Part shown: positions 1 to 9,954 of the stretch, piece after piece
Layout of the letters: every line of letters begins with the position of its first letter
Numbering within the stretch: the stretch's first letter is position 1
Source of the DNA: Cyanobium sp. C1_MAG_00004
Lineage (GTDB): Bacteria; Cyanobacteriota; Cyanobacteriia; PCC-6307; Cyanobiaceae
Assembly: GCA_027486935.1 (NCBI GenBank)
Contig: JAIXOF010000052.1
Coordinates: 25,436 to 89,435, forward strand
Direction: 5' to 3'
Length of the DNA stretch: 64,000 nucleotides
Program-made: the position numbers and the translations under genes
The notes under the pieces: generated by a model
What the model saw: only the letters and a program-made list of their open reading frames with translations
Told to the model about the DNA's origin: nothing
Databases searched by the model: none

Positions 1-592
1 TGAGGCGTCGATCTTCGATGAACCAGAGCGGAACTCGGTGCTGCTGCTGCAACCGGGCCAGCACGGCGGGCTTGCTACCGGATTCGTGACCGAACAACTG
101 CAGCGGCTGCAGCCCGGCCGACGCGAGCAGCTCCCGGGCAAAGGCGGCACCTTTGGTGGTCAGCACCACCCAGCTGCTGGCCTCATCGGCCAGCGCATGC
201 AGACGCTCCACCACGCCGGGGAAAAACCGATGGCGTGCCAGCCAGCCGGGACGGTCGCAGGCAATGCCCTCGGCGCGAACGCCCTCGAGCACATGCTGCA
301 GCTGCGCCGAAGTCCAGCCGCGAGCCGCCAGGGCCGTGGGCAGGCATCGGTCATAGTCCGACAGCAACAGGGTCGGATCCAGGCTCGGGCTGGCCAGCTC
401 AGCCGCCACAAGCACCATCTCCCAACCCCTGTGAATCAGGGGACGAAGTTGAGCGAAAGCCGATGGCGCCTGCTCTGGCAGATCGAGAGAGGAATCCAGA
501 CTGAGGGCAGACATGCGAGCCGCCCACCAGTACTCGGGCATCCCATCGACCAGGACACCGTCGAAGTCGAAGACGAGGAGAGGAGTGTTCAA
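1..592 (-). CDS. HAD superfamily hydrolase, 3' end outside the window
   Basis: A haloacid-dehalogenase-type hydrolase, probably a phosphatase; the substrate is unknown. My translation of the minus strand from a TTG at 592 shows all four HAD motifs. Motif I is DFDGVLVDG at about residues 8-16, motif II is VLTTKG, the motif III lysine lies in GSKP, and motif IV is FIEDRR just before the window edge. The TTG start is chosen because the next in-frame ATG, at 541, would remove the catalytic DxD. The start lies only two bases downstream of the 3' end of tRNA-Gln on the same strand, so no room remains for a ribosome binding site outside the tRNA. About 197 codons are visible and the C-terminus is missing. 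Confidence 0.8.
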   Translation of the reverse strand, partial: MNTPLLVFDFDGVLVDGMPEYWWAARMSALSLDSSLDLPEQAPSAFAQLRPLIHRGWEMVLVAAELASPSLDPTLLLSDYDRCLPTALAARGWTSAQLQHVLEGVRAEGIACDRPGWLARHRFFPGVVERLHALADEASSWVVLTTKGAAFARELLASAGLQPLQLFGHESGSKPAVLARLQQQHRVPLWFIEDRRL

Positions 593-594
593 AA

Positions 595-666
595 CTGGGC
601 CGCTAGGATTCGAACCTAGGAATGTCGGGACCAAAACCCGATGCCTTACCGCTTGGCGACGGCCCA
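595..666 (-). tRNA. tRNA-Gln (anticodon TTG)
   Basis: The minus strand folds into a full cloverleaf. The acceptor stem TGGGCCG pairs with CGGCCCA, the anticodon loop reads TTTTGGT with anticodon TTG, and the T-loop is GGTTCGAATCC. The discriminator base is G and CCA is not encoded. It reads directly into the HAD hydrolase gene. Confidence 0.95.
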
Positions 667-722
667 ATGAACGCCGTGCTCTGTCGGCGTGTTGCTAGTT
701 ACCCACAACGGCCGGTCCTTCG

Positions 723-1745
723 TCAACAGCCCCTGCCGCCGCAGCGCTGAAGCCAGGGTTGCACCAGAGCCTGGGCGTGCTCCAGCGCTGGGGGCCACAG
801 CGCTGGACAATCGAGCAGCCGCCGGCCCTGGCCATGGGCGGCCTGCAGCCAGGGTTGCAAGCGCCGACGCGCCTCACCACCAAACGCCACACCAGCCACA
901 CCAGAGTCCGGCTCCAGTAACCCCAAAGTGTGCCCATTGGTCCCGCCGGCGAGCTGCAAGGGGCCTGGGGGTGCCAGGGATCGCACCTGCGACAGCAAGC
1001 GGACGGCCACCCGCGCTGCCCCGCGCCCAAGATCACCGCTCATGGGCCGCCCGTCGAGCTGCCACAGGGGGCGAAAGCCCGCCTCGCGCAGTCGGTCGAA
1101 CCGCTGCCAAAGGTGTTCGCCAAGCGCTGGTGCCCCACCGGCTTCGGCGCCCATGCTGACGGCAAGACGCTGCAAGGGCACACCACTGGCAACCAGCTGG
1201 CCAAGCCGATCGGCGAATCCCCCGTCCCTGCCGGCCTGGCAATGCAACTCGATCGCGTCAGGACGAATATCCGCCAACAGGGCCGGCACGGAGCCGGCCG
1301 CCAGCACCTGAGAGCGCTCCTCAATCAAGCCATACGGGCAGGCGGGCAGGCAGCGCCCACAGCCGTAACAACGATCGGCCAGCACACCCGCAGCGCCGGT
1401 TGCTGCCAAGCCGATGGCCAGTGCCGGACAGGCCTGCTCACAGGGACGACGGCAGGCGGGGGGGCAACGCTCTGGATCGAACCAGGCCTTGCGAAAATGG
1501 GGGTCAGGTCCGTCGCTGAGGCTGACCATCAACCAGGGGACTGAACTGCCACGCTCTGCAGCCCAGGCCATGCCACGCCTGACAGCGCCGACCACGGCGG
1601 CATCGGCGGCAGCGTCGATGCAATGAACGCCCGCCAGGCTGTACAGGCCAGCCAGATCCTCGATGGCGGCTAGGTCCTGATTGCTGGCACCGCAGATCAG
1701 CTTGACCCACTGGCCCTGGGCCAGGGCCTGCTCAGGCGGCGACAA
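723..1745 (-). CDS. ldpA: LdpA, iron-sulfur protein of circadian clock input
   Basis: LdpA (light-dependent period) is a cyanobacterial Fe-S protein. In Synechococcus elongatus it adjusts circadian period to light and redox state. The sequence shows two cysteine clusters in the middle third, [14 protein letters not shown] and [14 protein letters not shown], suited to two Fe-S clusters. Upstream is the conserved segment [14 protein letters not shown]. The likely start is TTG at 1745, which gives 340 residues and overlaps the end of ndhN by 14 bases. An in-frame ATG at 1799 would add 18 residues that read like ndhN in another frame, so I reject it. The overlap with ndhN suggests translational coupling. 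The family call is strong; the exact start is uncertain. Confidence 0.85.
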   Translation of the reverse strand: MSPPEQALAQGQWVKLICGASNQDLAAIEDLAGLYSLAGVHCIDAAADAAVVGAVRRGMAWAAERGSSVPWLMVSLSDGPDPHFRKAWFDPERCPPACRRPCEQACPALAIGLAATGAAGVLADRCYGCGRCLPACPYGLIEERSQVLAAGSVPALLADIRPDAIELHCQAGRDGGFADRLGQLVASGVPLQRLAVSMGAEAGGAPALGEHLWQRFDRLREAGFRPLWQLDGRPMSGDLGRGAARVAVRLLSQVRSLAPPGPLQLAGGTNGHTLGLLEPDSGVAGVAFGGEARRRLQPWLQAAHGQGRRLLDCPALWPPALEHAQALVQPWLQRCGGRGC

Positions 1746-2193
1746 GCTCCTCGAGCGGCCGCCAGCGCAGGGCCCGGGCACCGCCCATCTCAACCACAAG
1801 CCGCAGCCGGGGCTCGCGACGGGTCAAAGCCACAAGGGACGCCAGTTCGGCGTTCGAGAGCACCTGGCCTTCCAGAATCCAGAGCACAACCGGTGCATCA
1901 CCATCCAGCAGGGCCCCCAGCTGGGGCATAACCCGCTGAACCTCGCCGACGGCGGCACCGCGTCCGACGCTCTGATGGCCGAGATGGGGCGGCCGCACAC
2001 CATGCAATTGCAAGAGGTAGGCCTCAGGGTCACCCAAACCCCGGGCCGACGTGATCTGGGCCCGATAGCCTGCGGCCCTCAACCGGCGCAGCAGGCGGGT
2101 CTCGGCGCCGCCTTCCAGTGGCGCATAAAAGGCCAAAGCTCCAGCGCGCTCCAGGTCCTGCCTGAATTCACGACCAGAGAGCAGGAGAGGCAT
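1732..2193 (-). CDS. ndhN: NAD(P)H-quinone oxidoreductase subunit N
   Basis: NdhN is a peripheral-arm subunit of the cyanobacterial and plastid NDH-1 complex on the thylakoid membrane, which takes electrons from ferredoxin to plastoquinone. The 153-residue product is the usual family length. It has the conserved segments [40 protein letters not shown] and [13 protein letters not shown]. The ATG at 2193 gives the conserved N-terminus [10 protein letters not shown]. It is the first gene of a two-gene unit with ldpA. The 519 bases upstream are non-coding and are shared with the divergent ribosomal operon. Confidence 0.95.
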   Translation of the reverse strand: MPLLLSGREFRQDLERAGALAFYAPLEGGAETRLLRRLRAAGYRAQITSARGLGDPEAYLLQLHGVRPPHLGHQSVGRGAAVGEVQRVMPQLGALLDGDAPVVLWILEGQVLSNAELASLVALTRREPRLRLVVEMGGARALRWRPLEELVAA

Positions 2194-2712
2194 TGCCGGC
2201 TAAAGCTGTGCTGCATGCAGTCTGGCAGCTTGCGGCGGGCGTCGGTCAGGCACGAACACATCAGCCTCGACGACCAGACATTAAGCGTCATGTCGTGTTG
2301 TATGGTTGTTTGCTGTTCTGTTGATTCGTGCCCGTCCGCTAGCCGGGCCTCCGAAACGCAGAACACGGTCACCAGTGGTGGTGGCCGTCCACGGCCAGCA
2401 CGGTTTCACCACTTTCAAGTGGTCTGAAGTCCGTCGGGAAACTATCTGAACGCCTCCGCGCGGCAGCGAACTTCTGTTCCAAGCCTCGCGGATCCGGTCC
2501 AGTCAAGTCCCAGCCGCGCTGATCGGATCCGTTCTGATCGGTCTTGCTAGCTCCTTGGCATTGCCATTACAAGGCTGTCCGCCCGCGGACATCCTCGGCC
2601 AACAGTCCATGGTGAAGGCCTCAGGCCACGCAAGACCTCAGTCACGGAATGCGATCAGCAACCCGGTCGTTCTCGGACAACCGACTGTTCTGCTGGCGTC
2701 GTTCACCGTCTT
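2194..2712. other. Divergent intergenic region between ndhN and rplC
   Basis: These 519 bases hold no credible gene. About 2270-2345 is noticeably less GC-rich than its surroundings. A small perfect hairpin, ACCACTT/AAGTGGT, sits near 2408-2423. A weak promoter-like pair for the ribosomal operon is TTGCTA (2544-2549), 17 bases, then TTACAA (2567-2572), which would leave a leader of about 135 bases before rplC. The promoter call is tentative. Confidence 0.4.
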
Positions 2713-3360
2713 ATGTCAATCGGCATCCTCGGGAAGAAGCTGGGCATGTCCCAGTTCTTCGATGAAGAGGGCAGATCCATCCCGGTCACATTGATCGAGG
2801 CTGGCCCCTGCCGCATCACCCAGCTCAAGACCACCACCACCGACGGCTACAACGCCGTGCAGGTGGGTTTCGGCGAGATTCGCGAAAAGCTCGTCAACAA
2901 GCCCGCCAAGGGCCACCTTGCCAAGTCAGGCGCTGAGGTGCTGCGCCACCTCAAGGAGTACCGCGTCGACAGCGTTGACGGACTGGAACTCGGCAGCGAT
3001 ATCACGGTTTCGTCGTTTGAACCCGGCCAGAAGGTCGACGTCAGCGGCGACACCATGGGTCGGGGATTTGCCGGCTACCAGAAGCGCCACGGCTTCAGCC
3101 GCGGTCCCATGACCCACGGTTCCAAGAACCACCGCGAACCGGGTTCCACCGGCGCCGGCACTACGCCTGGTCGGGTCTACCCCGGCAAGCGCATGGCCGG
3201 TCGCTACGGCGGCAAGCAGACCACCACCCGTGCCCTCACGGTTCTGAAGGTGGATGTCGAGCGCAACCTGCTGGTGGTGAAAGGCTCGGTTCCCGGCAAG
3301 CCAGGCGCCCTGCTGAACATCAGCCCGGCGAAGCGGGTTGGCGACAAAACCGCTAGCTGA
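2713..3360 (+). CDS. rplC: 50S ribosomal protein L3
   Basis: L3 is an early-assembling large-subunit protein near the peptidyl-transferase centre. The 215-residue product starts with [15 protein letters not shown] and has the L3 core [16 protein letters not shown] near residue 116, followed by [20 protein letters not shown]. It is the first gene of the S10-type cluster here because rpsJ lies with tuf at 49551, as in other cyanobacteria. rplD follows after 14 bases, with a GAGGAGAGA ribosome site between them. Confidence 0.98.
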   Translation: MSIGILGKKLGMSQFFDEEGRSIPVTLIEAGPCRITQLKTTTTDGYNAVQVGFGEIREKLVNKPAKGHLAKSGAEVLRHLKEYRVDSVDGLELGSDITVSSFEPGQKVDVSGDTMGRGFAGYQKRHGFSRGPMTHGSKNHREPGSTGAGTTPGRVYPGKRMAGRYGGKQTTTRALTVLKVDVERNLLVVKGSVPGKPGALLNISPAKRVGDKTAS

Positions 3361-3374
3361 GGAGAGAACAGAAC

Positions 3375-4010
3375 ATGGCTGACTGTGTGATTCGCGATTG
3401 GCAAGGGAAGGAGGCCGGCAAGGCCGCCCTTGACCTCAAGGTCGCCAAGGAGACTTCGGCGAACGATCTGGTGCACCGCGCGGTGGTGCGTCAACTGGCC
3501 CATGCCCGTCAGGGAACCGCCAGCACTCTCACCCGCGCTGAGGTGGCCGGTGGTGGCCGCAAGCCCTACAAACAGAAAGGGACCGGCCGGGCAAGGCAGG
3601 GTTCGATCCGCACACCCCTGCGTCCAGGTGGTGGTGTGGTGTTCGGACCCAAGCCTCGCAGCTACAGCCTGGCGATGAACCGCAAGGAACGTCGTCTCGC
3701 CCTGCGGACGGCCCTGATGAGCCGCATTGACGACATCATCGTGGTCAAGGGGTTTGGAGCGGACCTCCAATCTCCAAAAACCAAGGAAATCACCGCCGCC
3801 CTCAGCCGCTTCGGGATCGAAGACGGTGTGAAGGTTCTGGTGATCCTTGACAACGCTTCAGAGGCTGTGCGCCTGTCGGTGCGCAACCTCCAGGCCGTGA
3901 AGCTGATCGCCGCCGATCAGCTCAACGTGTTCGATCTGCTCAATGCACGCAAGCTCGTGCTGAGCGAGGAAGCACTTGCAAAGATTCAGGAGGTCTACGG
4001 CGATGGCTGA
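3375..4010 (+). CDS. rplD: 50S ribosomal protein L4
   Basis: L4 (uL4) binds 23S rRNA and lines the exit tunnel. The 211-residue protein has the family loop [14 protein letters not shown] at about residues 63-76 and the continuation [13 protein letters not shown]. Its last eight bases overlap the start of rplW, which indicates translational coupling. In Escherichia coli L4 also represses its own operon; nothing in this leader lets me say whether that happens here. Confidence 0.98.
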   Translation: MADCVIRDWQGKEAGKAALDLKVAKETSANDLVHRAVVRQLAHARQGTASTLTRAEVAGGGRKPYKQKGTGRARQGSIRTPLRPGGGVVFGPKPRSYSLAMNRKERRLALRTALMSRIDDIIVVKGFGADLQSPKTKEITAALSRFGIEDGVKVLVILDNASEAVRLSVRNLQAVKLIAADQLNVFDLLNARKLVLSEEALAKIQEVYGDG

Positions 4011-4305
4011 ACGTTTTGCAGGGAGGTTGGCGGATGTGATCCGCAAGCCCCTGATCACTGAGAAGGCCACCCGGGCCCTCGAGCTGAACCAGTACACCTT
4101 TGAGGTTGACCATCGCGCTGCCAAGCCAGACATCAAGGCTGCGGTCGAAGCGATGTTCGAAGTCAAGGTGGTCGGCGTCAGCACCATGAATCCGCCACGC
4201 CGCAGTCGGCGGGTCGGACGCTTCGCCGGCAAGCGCGCCCAGGTCAAGAAGGCCGTGGTTCGCCTGGCCGAGGGCAGCGCAATCCAGCTGTTCCCTGAGT
4301 CCTGA
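4003..4305 (+). CDS. rplW: 50S ribosomal protein L23
   Basis: L23 (uL23) sits at the tunnel exit and is a docking site for trigger factor and SRP. The start is ATG at 4003, preceded by AGGAGG and lying inside the end of rplD. It gives 100 residues beginning [23 protein letters not shown]. The family signature [12 protein letters not shown] is near residue 15. An ATG at 3976 is in frame, but it would add residues with no counterpart in L23. Confidence 0.97.
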   Translation: MAERFAGRLADVIRKPLITEKATRALELNQYTFEVDHRAAKPDIKAAVEAMFEVKVVGVSTMNPPRRSRRVGRFAGKRAQVKKAVVRLAEGSAIQLFPES

Positions 4306-4320
4306 GGGGTCTGAAACGAC

Positions 4321-5184
4321 ATGGCAATCCGCAATTACCGTCCCATCACCCCCGGCACCCGCACCCGTGTCGCCAGTGACTTCAGCGAAGTCACTGGCCG
4401 CGGTCGCGAACGGGGACTGGTGGTCGCCAAACACCGCCGCAAGGGCCGTAACAACCGAGGTGTGATCACCTGCCGCCACCGCGGTGGCGGTCACAAGCGC
4501 CTGTACCGCATCGTCGACTTCCGCCGGGACAAGCACGGTGTCGTCGCCAAGGTGGCTGCGATCCACTACGACCCGCACCGCAATGCCCGTCTGGCCTTGC
4601 TCTTCTATGCCGATGGCGAGAAGCGCTACATCCTTGCCCCCGCAGGCATCGAGATTGGCCAACAGGTGGTTTCAGGTCCCGACTCGCCGATTGAAACCGG
4701 CAACGCGCTGCCTCTGCACGCCATTCCCCTCGGTTCGAACGTTCACAACGTTGAGCTGTACGCCGGGCGCGGCGGCCAGATGGTCCGCACCGCCGGTGCC
4801 AGCGCCCAGGTGATGGCCAAAGAAGGTGATTACGTCGCCCTCAAGCTCCCATCCACCGAAGTGCGTCTGGTGCGTCGCGAGTGCTACGCCACCCTCGGAG
4901 AGGTCGGCAACAGCGAGGTGCGTAACACCAGCCTGGGTAAGGCCGGACGCAAGCGTTGGCTTGGTCGACGGCCCGAAGTGCGCGGTTCAGTCATGAACCC
5001 CTGCGATCACCCCCACGGTGGTGGCGAGGGTCGCGCACCGATCGGCCGCAGTGGCCCTGTCACCCCCTGGGGCAAACCGGCCCTGGGTCTCAAAACCCGC
5101 AAGCGGAACAAGCCCAGCAATCGGTTTGTGCTGCGGAAACGTCGCCGCACCTCCAAGCGGAGCCGTGGCGGACGCGATTCCTGA
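4321..5184 (+). CDS. rplB: 50S ribosomal protein L2
   Basis: L2 (uL2) is the universally conserved large-subunit protein needed for subunit association and peptidyl transfer. The 287-residue product has the N-terminal segment [11 protein letters not shown], the OB-fold core, and the hallmark [15 protein letters not shown] near residue 225. That segment contains the conserved histidine of the peptidyl-transferase region. The basic tail [16 protein letters not shown] is typical. Confidence 0.98.
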   Translation: MAIRNYRPITPGTRTRVASDFSEVTGRGRERGLVVAKHRRKGRNNRGVITCRHRGGGHKRLYRIVDFRRDKHGVVAKVAAIHYDPHRNARLALLFYADGEKRYILAPAGIEIGQQVVSGPDSPIETGNALPLHAIPLGSNVHNVELYAGRGGQMVRTAGASAQVMAKEGDYVALKLPSTEVRLVRRECYATLGEVGNSEVRNTSLGKAGRKRWLGRRPEVRGSVMNPCDHPHGGGEGRAPIGRSGPVTPWGKPALGLKTRKRNKPSNRFVLRKRRRTSKRSRGGRDS

Positions 5185-5219
5185 TGAACCACACCGCTTT
5201 GCTCACCGCCTGAACCGCC

Positions 5220-5495
5220 ATGGGACGTTCACTTAAAAAAGGCCCCTTTGTTGCTGACAGCCTGCTTCGCAAGGTTGAAAAGCAGAATGCCGCCGACGAC
5301 AAGTCGGTCATCAAGACCTGGTCGCGGGCCTCGACCATCCTGCCGATGATGATCGGCCACACCATTGCCGTTCACAACGGCAAGAGCCACGTACCTGTGT
5401 ACGTGACCGAACAGATGGTGGGTCACAAGCTGGGCGAATTCGCGCCCACCCGCACCTTCAAGGGCCACATCAAGGACAAGAAAGGAGGACGCTGA
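5220..5495 (+). CDS. rpsS: 30S ribosomal protein S19
   Basis: S19 (uS19) is in the head of the small subunit, next to S13. The 91-residue protein opens with [15 protein letters not shown], the standard S19 start, and contains [24 protein letters not shown] and the closing [10 protein letters not shown]. It is followed by AAAGGAGG and rplV after four bases. Confidence 0.98.
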   Translation: MGRSLKKGPFVADSLLRKVEKQNAADDKSVIKTWSRASTILPMMIGHTIAVHNGKSHVPVYVTEQMVGHKLGEFAPTRTFKGHIKDKKGGR

Positions 5496-5499
5496 CGCA

Positions 5500-5853
5500 A
5501 TGGCTAACAGCTCTACCAACCAGGCCCTCGCCCACGGCCGCTTCATCCGCGGCTCAGCCTCCAAGGTGCGCCGTGTGCTCGACCAGATCCGTGGCCGCAG
5601 CTACCGCGAGGCCCTGATCATGCTCGAGTTCATGCCTTACCGCTCGACCGGGCCGATCACCAAGGTGCTTCGCAGCGCCGTGGCCAACGCCGAACACAAT
5701 CTCGGCATGGATCCGGGCTCTCTGGTGATCAGCCAGGCCTGGGCCGACATGGGCCCTTCGATGAAGCGATTCAGGCCCCGGGCTCAGGGCCGGGCCTACG
5801 CCATCAAGAAACAGACCTGCCACATCAGCATTGCTGTGGCTCCTTCCACCTGA
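5500..5853 (+). CDS. rplV: 50S ribosomal protein L22
   Basis: L22 (uL22) forms part of the exit-tunnel constriction through its long beta hairpin. The product is 117 residues. It shows the family segments [17 protein letters not shown] near residue 18 and the C-terminal [19 protein letters not shown], which is the rRNA-binding hairpin. rpsC starts 19 bases downstream. Confidence 0.97.
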   Translation: MANSSTNQALAHGRFIRGSASKVRRVLDQIRGRSYREALIMLEFMPYRSTGPITKVLRSAVANAEHNLGMDPGSLVISQAWADMGPSMKRFRPRAQGRAYAIKKQTCHISIAVAPST

Positions 5854-5872
5854 TCCCCGAGGACACCGACTG

Positions 5873-6601
5873 ATGGGACACAAGATCCATCCAACCGGCC
5901 TGCGCCTGGGGATCACCCAGGACCACCGCTCCCGTTGGTACGCACCAAGCAAGACCTATCCGACCCTCCTTCAGGAGGACGATCGGATTCGCAAATTCGT
6001 CCACAAGAAATACGCCGCAGCCGGCATCAGCGACGTGCTGATTGCCCGCAAAGCAGACCAGCTTGAGGTCGAACTCAAGACCGCACGCCCCGGTGTGCTG
6101 GTCGGACGTCAGGGAAGTGGCATCGAAGAGCTGCGCACTGGCATTCAGAAGACCCTTGGCGATGCCAATCGCCAGATCCGCATCAACGTCGTTGAAGTGG
6201 AGCGGGTGGATGCCGATGCCTATCTGCTGGCCGAATACATCGGCCAGCAGCTCGAAAAACGCGTGGCTTTTCGCCGGGTGATGCGCATGGCTGTGCAGCG
6301 CGCCCAGCGAGCCGGTGTGCTCGGACTCAAGATCATGGTCGCCGGCCGCCTCAATGGCGCCGAGATCGCCCGCACCGAATGGACCCGCGAGGGTCGCGTT
6401 CCCCTGCACACCCTGCGGGCTGACATCGACTACGCCACCAAGGTGGCCAGCACCACCTATGGGGTGCTGGGTATCAAGGTGTGGGTGTTCAAAGGTGAAG
6501 TGCTCCCCGGCCAGACCGACAAGGTCCCCGTCGGTGGTGCACCCCAGCGCCGGACCAGCCGCCGGCCCCAACAGTTTGAAGACCGCTCCAACGAGGAGTG
6601 A
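5873..6601 (+). CDS. rpsC: 30S ribosomal protein S3
   Basis: S3 (uS3) lies at the mRNA entry channel and contributes to mRNA helicase activity. The ATG at 5873 gives the standard N-terminus [14 protein letters not shown] and 242 residues. A KH domain with its GxxG-type loop ([10 protein letters not shown]) lies near residue 80, and the C-terminal domain contains [13 protein letters not shown]. The tail is basic and proline-rich. An in-frame ATG at 5831 lies inside rplV and is rejected. Confidence 0.97.
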   Translation: MGHKIHPTGLRLGITQDHRSRWYAPSKTYPTLLQEDDRIRKFVHKKYAAAGISDVLIARKADQLEVELKTARPGVLVGRQGSGIEELRTGIQKTLGDANRQIRINVVEVERVDADAYLLAEYIGQQLEKRVAFRRVMRMAVQRAQRAGVLGLKIMVAGRLNGAEIARTEWTREGRVPLHTLRADIDYATKVASTTYGVLGIKVWVFKGEVLPGQTDKVPVGGAPQRRTSRRPQQFEDRSNEE

Positions 6602-6617
6602 TCAGGAGGCCTGAACC

Positions 6618-7064
6618 ATGCTGAGTCCAAGACGCGTCAAATTCCGCAAGCAACAGCGGGGCCGCATGCGCGGCATCGCCACCCGTGGCAACACCATCGC
6701 CTTCGGGGAGTTTGCTCTTCAAGCCCAGGAGTGCGGCTGGATCACCTCGAGACAGATCGAGGCGAGCCGTCGTGCCATGACCCGCTACGTCAAGCGGGGC
6801 GGCAAGATCTGGATCCGGATTTTTCCGGACAAGCCCGTCACCATGCGCCCTGCGGAAACCCGCATGGGTTCCGGTAAGGGCAACCCCGAGTTCTGGGTGG
6901 CTGTGATCAAACCCGGCCGCATCCTCTTCGAGATGGGCGGCCCTGACATCACCCCCGAGATTGCTCGTGAGGCCATGCGCCTGGCGCAGTACAAGCTGCC
7001 CGTCAAAACCAAATTCCTGACCCTGGAGGATCAGGAAACCCTTGCTACCGCAGTGGAGTCCTGA
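6618..7064 (+). CDS. rplP: 50S ribosomal protein L16
   Basis: L16 (uL16) helps position tRNA in the A and P sites. The 148-residue protein begins [17 protein letters not shown] and contains the L16 signatures [21 protein letters not shown] and [19 protein letters not shown]. The start has AGGAGG upstream at 6603-6608. rpmC begins two bases after the stop, so the genes are likely translated together. Confidence 0.98.
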   Translation: MLSPRRVKFRKQQRGRMRGIATRGNTIAFGEFALQAQECGWITSRQIEASRRAMTRYVKRGGKIWIRIFPDKPVTMRPAETRMGSGKGNPEFWVAVIKPGRILFEMGGPDITPEIAREAMRLAQYKLPVKTKFLTLEDQETLATAVES

Positions 7065-7066
7065 CC

Positions 7067-7291
7067 ATGGCCCGCCCATCCATCGCCGATGCGCGCAAGC
7101 TCAACGACGGCGAAATCACCGCTCAGATTGACGCCACCCGGCGCGAACTGTTCACTCTTCGCTTCGAGCAGGCCACCCGCCGTCTCGAGAACCCTCACCG
7201 GTTCCAGCAGGCCAGGCTCAAGTTGGCCCATCTGATGACCGTCCAGAGCGAGCGGCAACGCGAAGCCTCTGCGGCCCCTTCAGCTTCCTGA
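7067..7291 (+). CDS. rpmC: 50S ribosomal protein L29
   Basis: L29 (uL29) is a small helical protein at the tunnel exit next to L23. The 74-residue product has the two-helix pattern of the family, with [19 protein letters not shown] corresponding to the conserved LR-x-Q-x-A-x-G-QLEN-P-x-R segment. The position between rplP and rpsQ is the universal order. Confidence 0.95.
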   Translation: MARPSIADARKLNDGEITAQIDATRRELFTLRFEQATRRLENPHRFQQARLKLAHLMTVQSERQREASAAPSAS

Positions 7292-7307
7292 TCCCCCCGC
7301 CCTTCCC

Positions 7308-7559
7308 ATGGCAACCAAGGAACGGGTCTGCACTGTCGTCAGCGACAAGATGGACAAAACGGTGGTTGTGGCGGTGGAAAACCGCTTCCCCCATCCCATC
7401 TATCAAAAGACGGTCAGCCGCACCCAGCGCTACAAAGTCCACGACGAAGCCAACACCTGCAAGGTGGGCGATCGCGTGCGCATCACCGAAACCAGGCCGC
7501 TCAGCCGCACCAAGCGCTGGACTGTGGCCGAGGTGCTTTCCACCTCCACCAGCAGCTGA
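7308..7559 (+). CDS. rpsQ: 30S ribosomal protein S17
   Basis: S17 (uS17) is a primary 16S rRNA-binding protein with an OB fold. The 83-residue product has [23 protein letters not shown] near the start, a YKVHDE segment, and [18 protein letters not shown], which is the S17 signature. rplN follows after 13 bases. Confidence 0.97.
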   Translation: MATKERVCTVVSDKMDKTVVVAVENRFPHPIYQKTVSRTQRYKVHDEANTCKVGDRVRITETRPLSRTKRWTVAEVLSTSTSS

Positions 7560-7572
7560 GGAGGCACGACCA

Positions 7573-7938
7573 ATGATTCAACAGGAAACCTTCCTCAATG
7601 TCGCTGACAACAGCGGCGCCAAGCGCATCCAGTGCATCCGGGTGCTGGGCACCAACCGTCGCTACGCCCACGTGGGTGACGTGATCGTGGCTGCCGTCAA
7701 GGACGCGATGCCCAACATGGGCGTCAAGAAGTCAGACGTGGTCAAAGCCGTGGTGGTGCGCACCAAGGCCACCCTGCGACGCGAGACCGGCAACTCGATC
7801 CGCTTCGATGACAACGCCGCTGTGATCCTGGGGAACGACAACAACCCCAAGGGAACCAGGGTGTTTGGCCCGGTGGCCCGCGAACTGCGCGAGCGCAATT
7901 TCACCAAGATCGTGTCCCTCGCTCCGGAGGTGATCTGA
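7573..7938 (+). CDS. rplN: 50S ribosomal protein L14
   Basis: L14 (uL14) contributes to an intersubunit bridge. The ATG at 7573 gives 121 residues starting [19 protein letters not shown], the standard N-terminus. Further conserved segments are [11 protein letters not shown] and the C-terminal [18 protein letters not shown]. An upstream in-frame ATG at 7366 falls inside rpsQ and is rejected. Only one base separates its stop from the rplX start. Confidence 0.98.
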   Translation: MIQQETFLNVADNSGAKRIQCIRVLGTNRRYAHVGDVIVAAVKDAMPNMGVKKSDVVKAVVVRTKATLRRETGNSIRFDDNAAVILGNDNNPKGTRVFGPVARELRERNFTKIVSLAPEVI

Positions 7939-7939
7939 G

Positions 7940-8296
7940 ATGGCGACTGCAACACCTCGGGCCAAAACCCCAGAGCGCACCAAAATGCGCATCAAGAAGG
8001 GCGACACCGTGCAGGTGATCGCCGGTAAGGACAAGGGCAAGACCGGTGAGGTTCTGCGCACCCTGCCTTACGAGAACCGCGTTGTGGTGCAGGGCATCAA
8101 TCTGCGCACCCGCCACGTCAAACCCACCCAGGAGGGTGAGACCGGCCGGATCGTCACCGAGGAAGCATCACTCCATGCCTCCAACGTGATGATCTATTCC
8201 ACCAGCAAGCAGGTCGCCAGCCGCGTCGAGATCGTCGTCGAAAAAGACGGCACCAAGAAGCGGCGTCTGAAAAAGACCGGAGAAGTTCTGGACTGA
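7940..8296 (+). CDS. rplX: 50S ribosomal protein L24
   Basis: L24 (uL24) initiates large-subunit assembly. The 118-residue product has a KOW motif at about residues 18-40 ([19 protein letters not shown]). The first 15 residues, [15 protein letters not shown], are a short extension before the usual M-x-IKKGD start, so an internal ATG at 7985 is an alternative start. A 106-base gap follows before rplE. Confidence 0.95.
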   Translation: MATATPRAKTPERTKMRIKKGDTVQVIAGKDKGKTGEVLRTLPYENRVVVQGINLRTRHVKPTQEGETGRIVTEEASLHASNVMIYSTSKQVASRVEIVVEKDGTKKRRLKKTGEVLD

Positions 8297-8402
8297 CCTT
8301 CTGACGGCCAGCACCAGGCGCCATTCTTCGCCCAATCCCGACCACTGAACCCACTCTCGTCCGCCTTCTGACCCAGCCCAGAAGCGCAACCCCTCCCCGC
8401 CC

Positions 8403-8942
8403 ATGTCACTGAAACAGCGCTATCGGGAGACGATCCAGCCCAAGCTGCTCAAGGATCTCAGTCTCTCCAACATCCACGAAGTCCCCAAGGTGGTGAAAGT
8501 CACCGTCAACAGGGGTCTGGGCGAAGCCGCCCAGAACGCCAAAGCCCTTGAGGCCTCCATTACCGAGCTGGCCACCATCACCGGCCAGAAGGTTGTGGTG
8601 ACCAGGGCTAAGAAGGCCATCGCGGGCTTCAAGATCCGTACCGGCATGCCGATCGGCGTTGCCGTCACCCTGCGCGGTGACCGGATGTACGCCTTCCTGG
8701 AGCGTTTGATTCACCTGGCCCTGCCCCGTATCCGCGACTTCCGCGGGGTGAGTGCCAAAAGCTTTGACGGGCGAGGCAATTACACCCTCGGCATTCGTGA
8801 ACAGATCATCTTCCCGGAGATCTCCTTCGACAAGATCGACGCGATCAGGGGGATGGACGTCACCATCGTGACCACCGCCCGTAACGACGAAGAGGGCCGG
8901 GCCCTCCTCCGCGAGATGGGAATGCCGTTCCGCAGCAACTGA
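8403..8942 (+). CDS. rplE: 50S ribosomal protein L5
   Basis: L5 (uL5) binds 5S rRNA and contacts P-site tRNA. The 179-residue protein shows [20 protein letters not shown] near residue 24, [21 protein letters not shown], and the C-terminal [20 protein letters not shown]. No rpsN (S14) follows it, unlike the E. coli spc operon; rpsH comes next. Confidence 0.98.
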   Translation: MSLKQRYRETIQPKLLKDLSLSNIHEVPKVVKVTVNRGLGEAAQNAKALEASITELATITGQKVVVTRAKKAIAGFKIRTGMPIGVAVTLRGDRMYAFLERLIHLALPRIRDFRGVSAKSFDGRGNYTLGIREQIIFPEISFDKIDAIRGMDVTIVTTARNDEEGRALLREMGMPFRSN

Positions 8943-8963
8943 GCCCTCTTCCGGACACGACAC

Positions 8964-9365
8964 ATGGCAAACCACGACCCGATTTCCGACATGCTCACCC
9001 GCATTCGCAATGCGAGTGAGAAGCGGCATGAAACCACCAAGATCCCGGCCTCCAGGCTGCTGCGCAACATCGCCAACGTGCTGCAGCAAGAGGGCTTTAT
9101 CGCCGGCGTCAGCGAGGAGGGCGAAGGCATCCAACGGCAGCTGGTGCTCGAGCTGAAGTACAGCGGCAAGCACCGTCAACCGACGATTCGCTCCGTGCAG
9201 CGCGTCAGCAAGCCAGGCCTGCGCATCTACAAGAACACCCGCCAGCTCCCCAAGGTCCTTGGCGGCCTGGGTGTCGCCATCATCTCCACCTCAAAGGGAG
9301 TGATGAGCGACCGCGATGCCCGCAAGCAGGGCGTCGGCGGTGAAGTGCTCTGTTACATCTACTGA
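8964..9365 (+). CDS. rpsH: 30S ribosomal protein S8
   Basis: S8 (uS8) is a primary binder of the central domain of 16S rRNA. The 133-residue product starts [17 protein letters not shown] and ends with the signature [26 protein letters not shown]. In E. coli S8 is the autogenous repressor of the spc operon; whether that applies here cannot be read from the sequence. Confidence 0.98.
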   Translation: MANHDPISDMLTRIRNASEKRHETTKIPASRLLRNIANVLQQEGFIAGVSEEGEGIQRQLVLELKYSGKHRQPTIRSVQRVSKPGLRIYKNTRQLPKVLGGLGVAIISTSKGVMSDRDARKQGVGGEVLCYIY

Positions 9366-9382
9366 TCCTGGGAGGTTGAACC

Positions 9383-9922
9383 ATGTCACGTATTGGTAAG
9401 TCACCGATTCCGATTCCGGACAAGGTGAGCGTCAGCCTCAACGGCCTCGACGTCACCGTCAAGGGACCCAAAGGGGAGCTCAGCCGCACCCTGCCCGACG
9501 GAGTCGACATCGCCCAGGATGGCAATGTCCTGGTGGTCACCCCCAGCAGCACCAGCCGCCGTTCCCGCGAGCGTCACGGCCTGTGCCGCACCCTCGTCGC
9601 CAACATGGTCGAGGGCGTGAGCCAGGGCTACACCCGCAAGCTCGAGATCGTCGGCGTTGGTTACCGCGCTGCCGTTCAAGGCAAAAAGCTCGTGGTCAGC
9701 GCCGGTTACAGCCATCAGGTGGAGATGCTCCCCCCCGACGGCATCACCTTTGCTGTGGAGAACAACACCAACGTGTTCGTCTCCGGTGCAGACAAGGAGC
9801 TCGTCGGCAATGAAGCCGCCAAGGTGCGGGCCATTCGCCCCCCTGAGCCCTACAAAGGCAAGGGCATCAAGTATGAGGGTGAACGCATCCTGCGCAAGGC
9901 CGGTAAGACCGGTAAGAAATGA
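9383..9922 (+). CDS. rplF: 50S ribosomal protein L6
   Basis: L6 (uL6) lies near the factor-binding site of the large subunit. The 179-residue product starts [15 protein letters not shown] and has the duplicated L6 fold. The C-terminal signature is [16 protein letters not shown]. rplR follows 32 bases later. Confidence 0.98.
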   Translation: MSRIGKSPIPIPDKVSVSLNGLDVTVKGPKGELSRTLPDGVDIAQDGNVLVVTPSSTSRRSRERHGLCRTLVANMVEGVSQGYTRKLEIVGVGYRAAVQGKKLVVSAGYSHQVEMLPPDGITFAVENNTNVFVSGADKELVGNEAAKVRAIRPPEPYKGKGIKYEGERILRKAGKTGKK

Positions 9923-9954
9923 GGTCTGCCTGAGCGTCGTCACTCCGTATTCCC

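Noticed and set aside
7366..7572. Upstream extension of rplN into rpsQ.
   Set aside because: L14 has a nearly invariant N-terminus starting at 7573; the extension is rpsQ in another frame.
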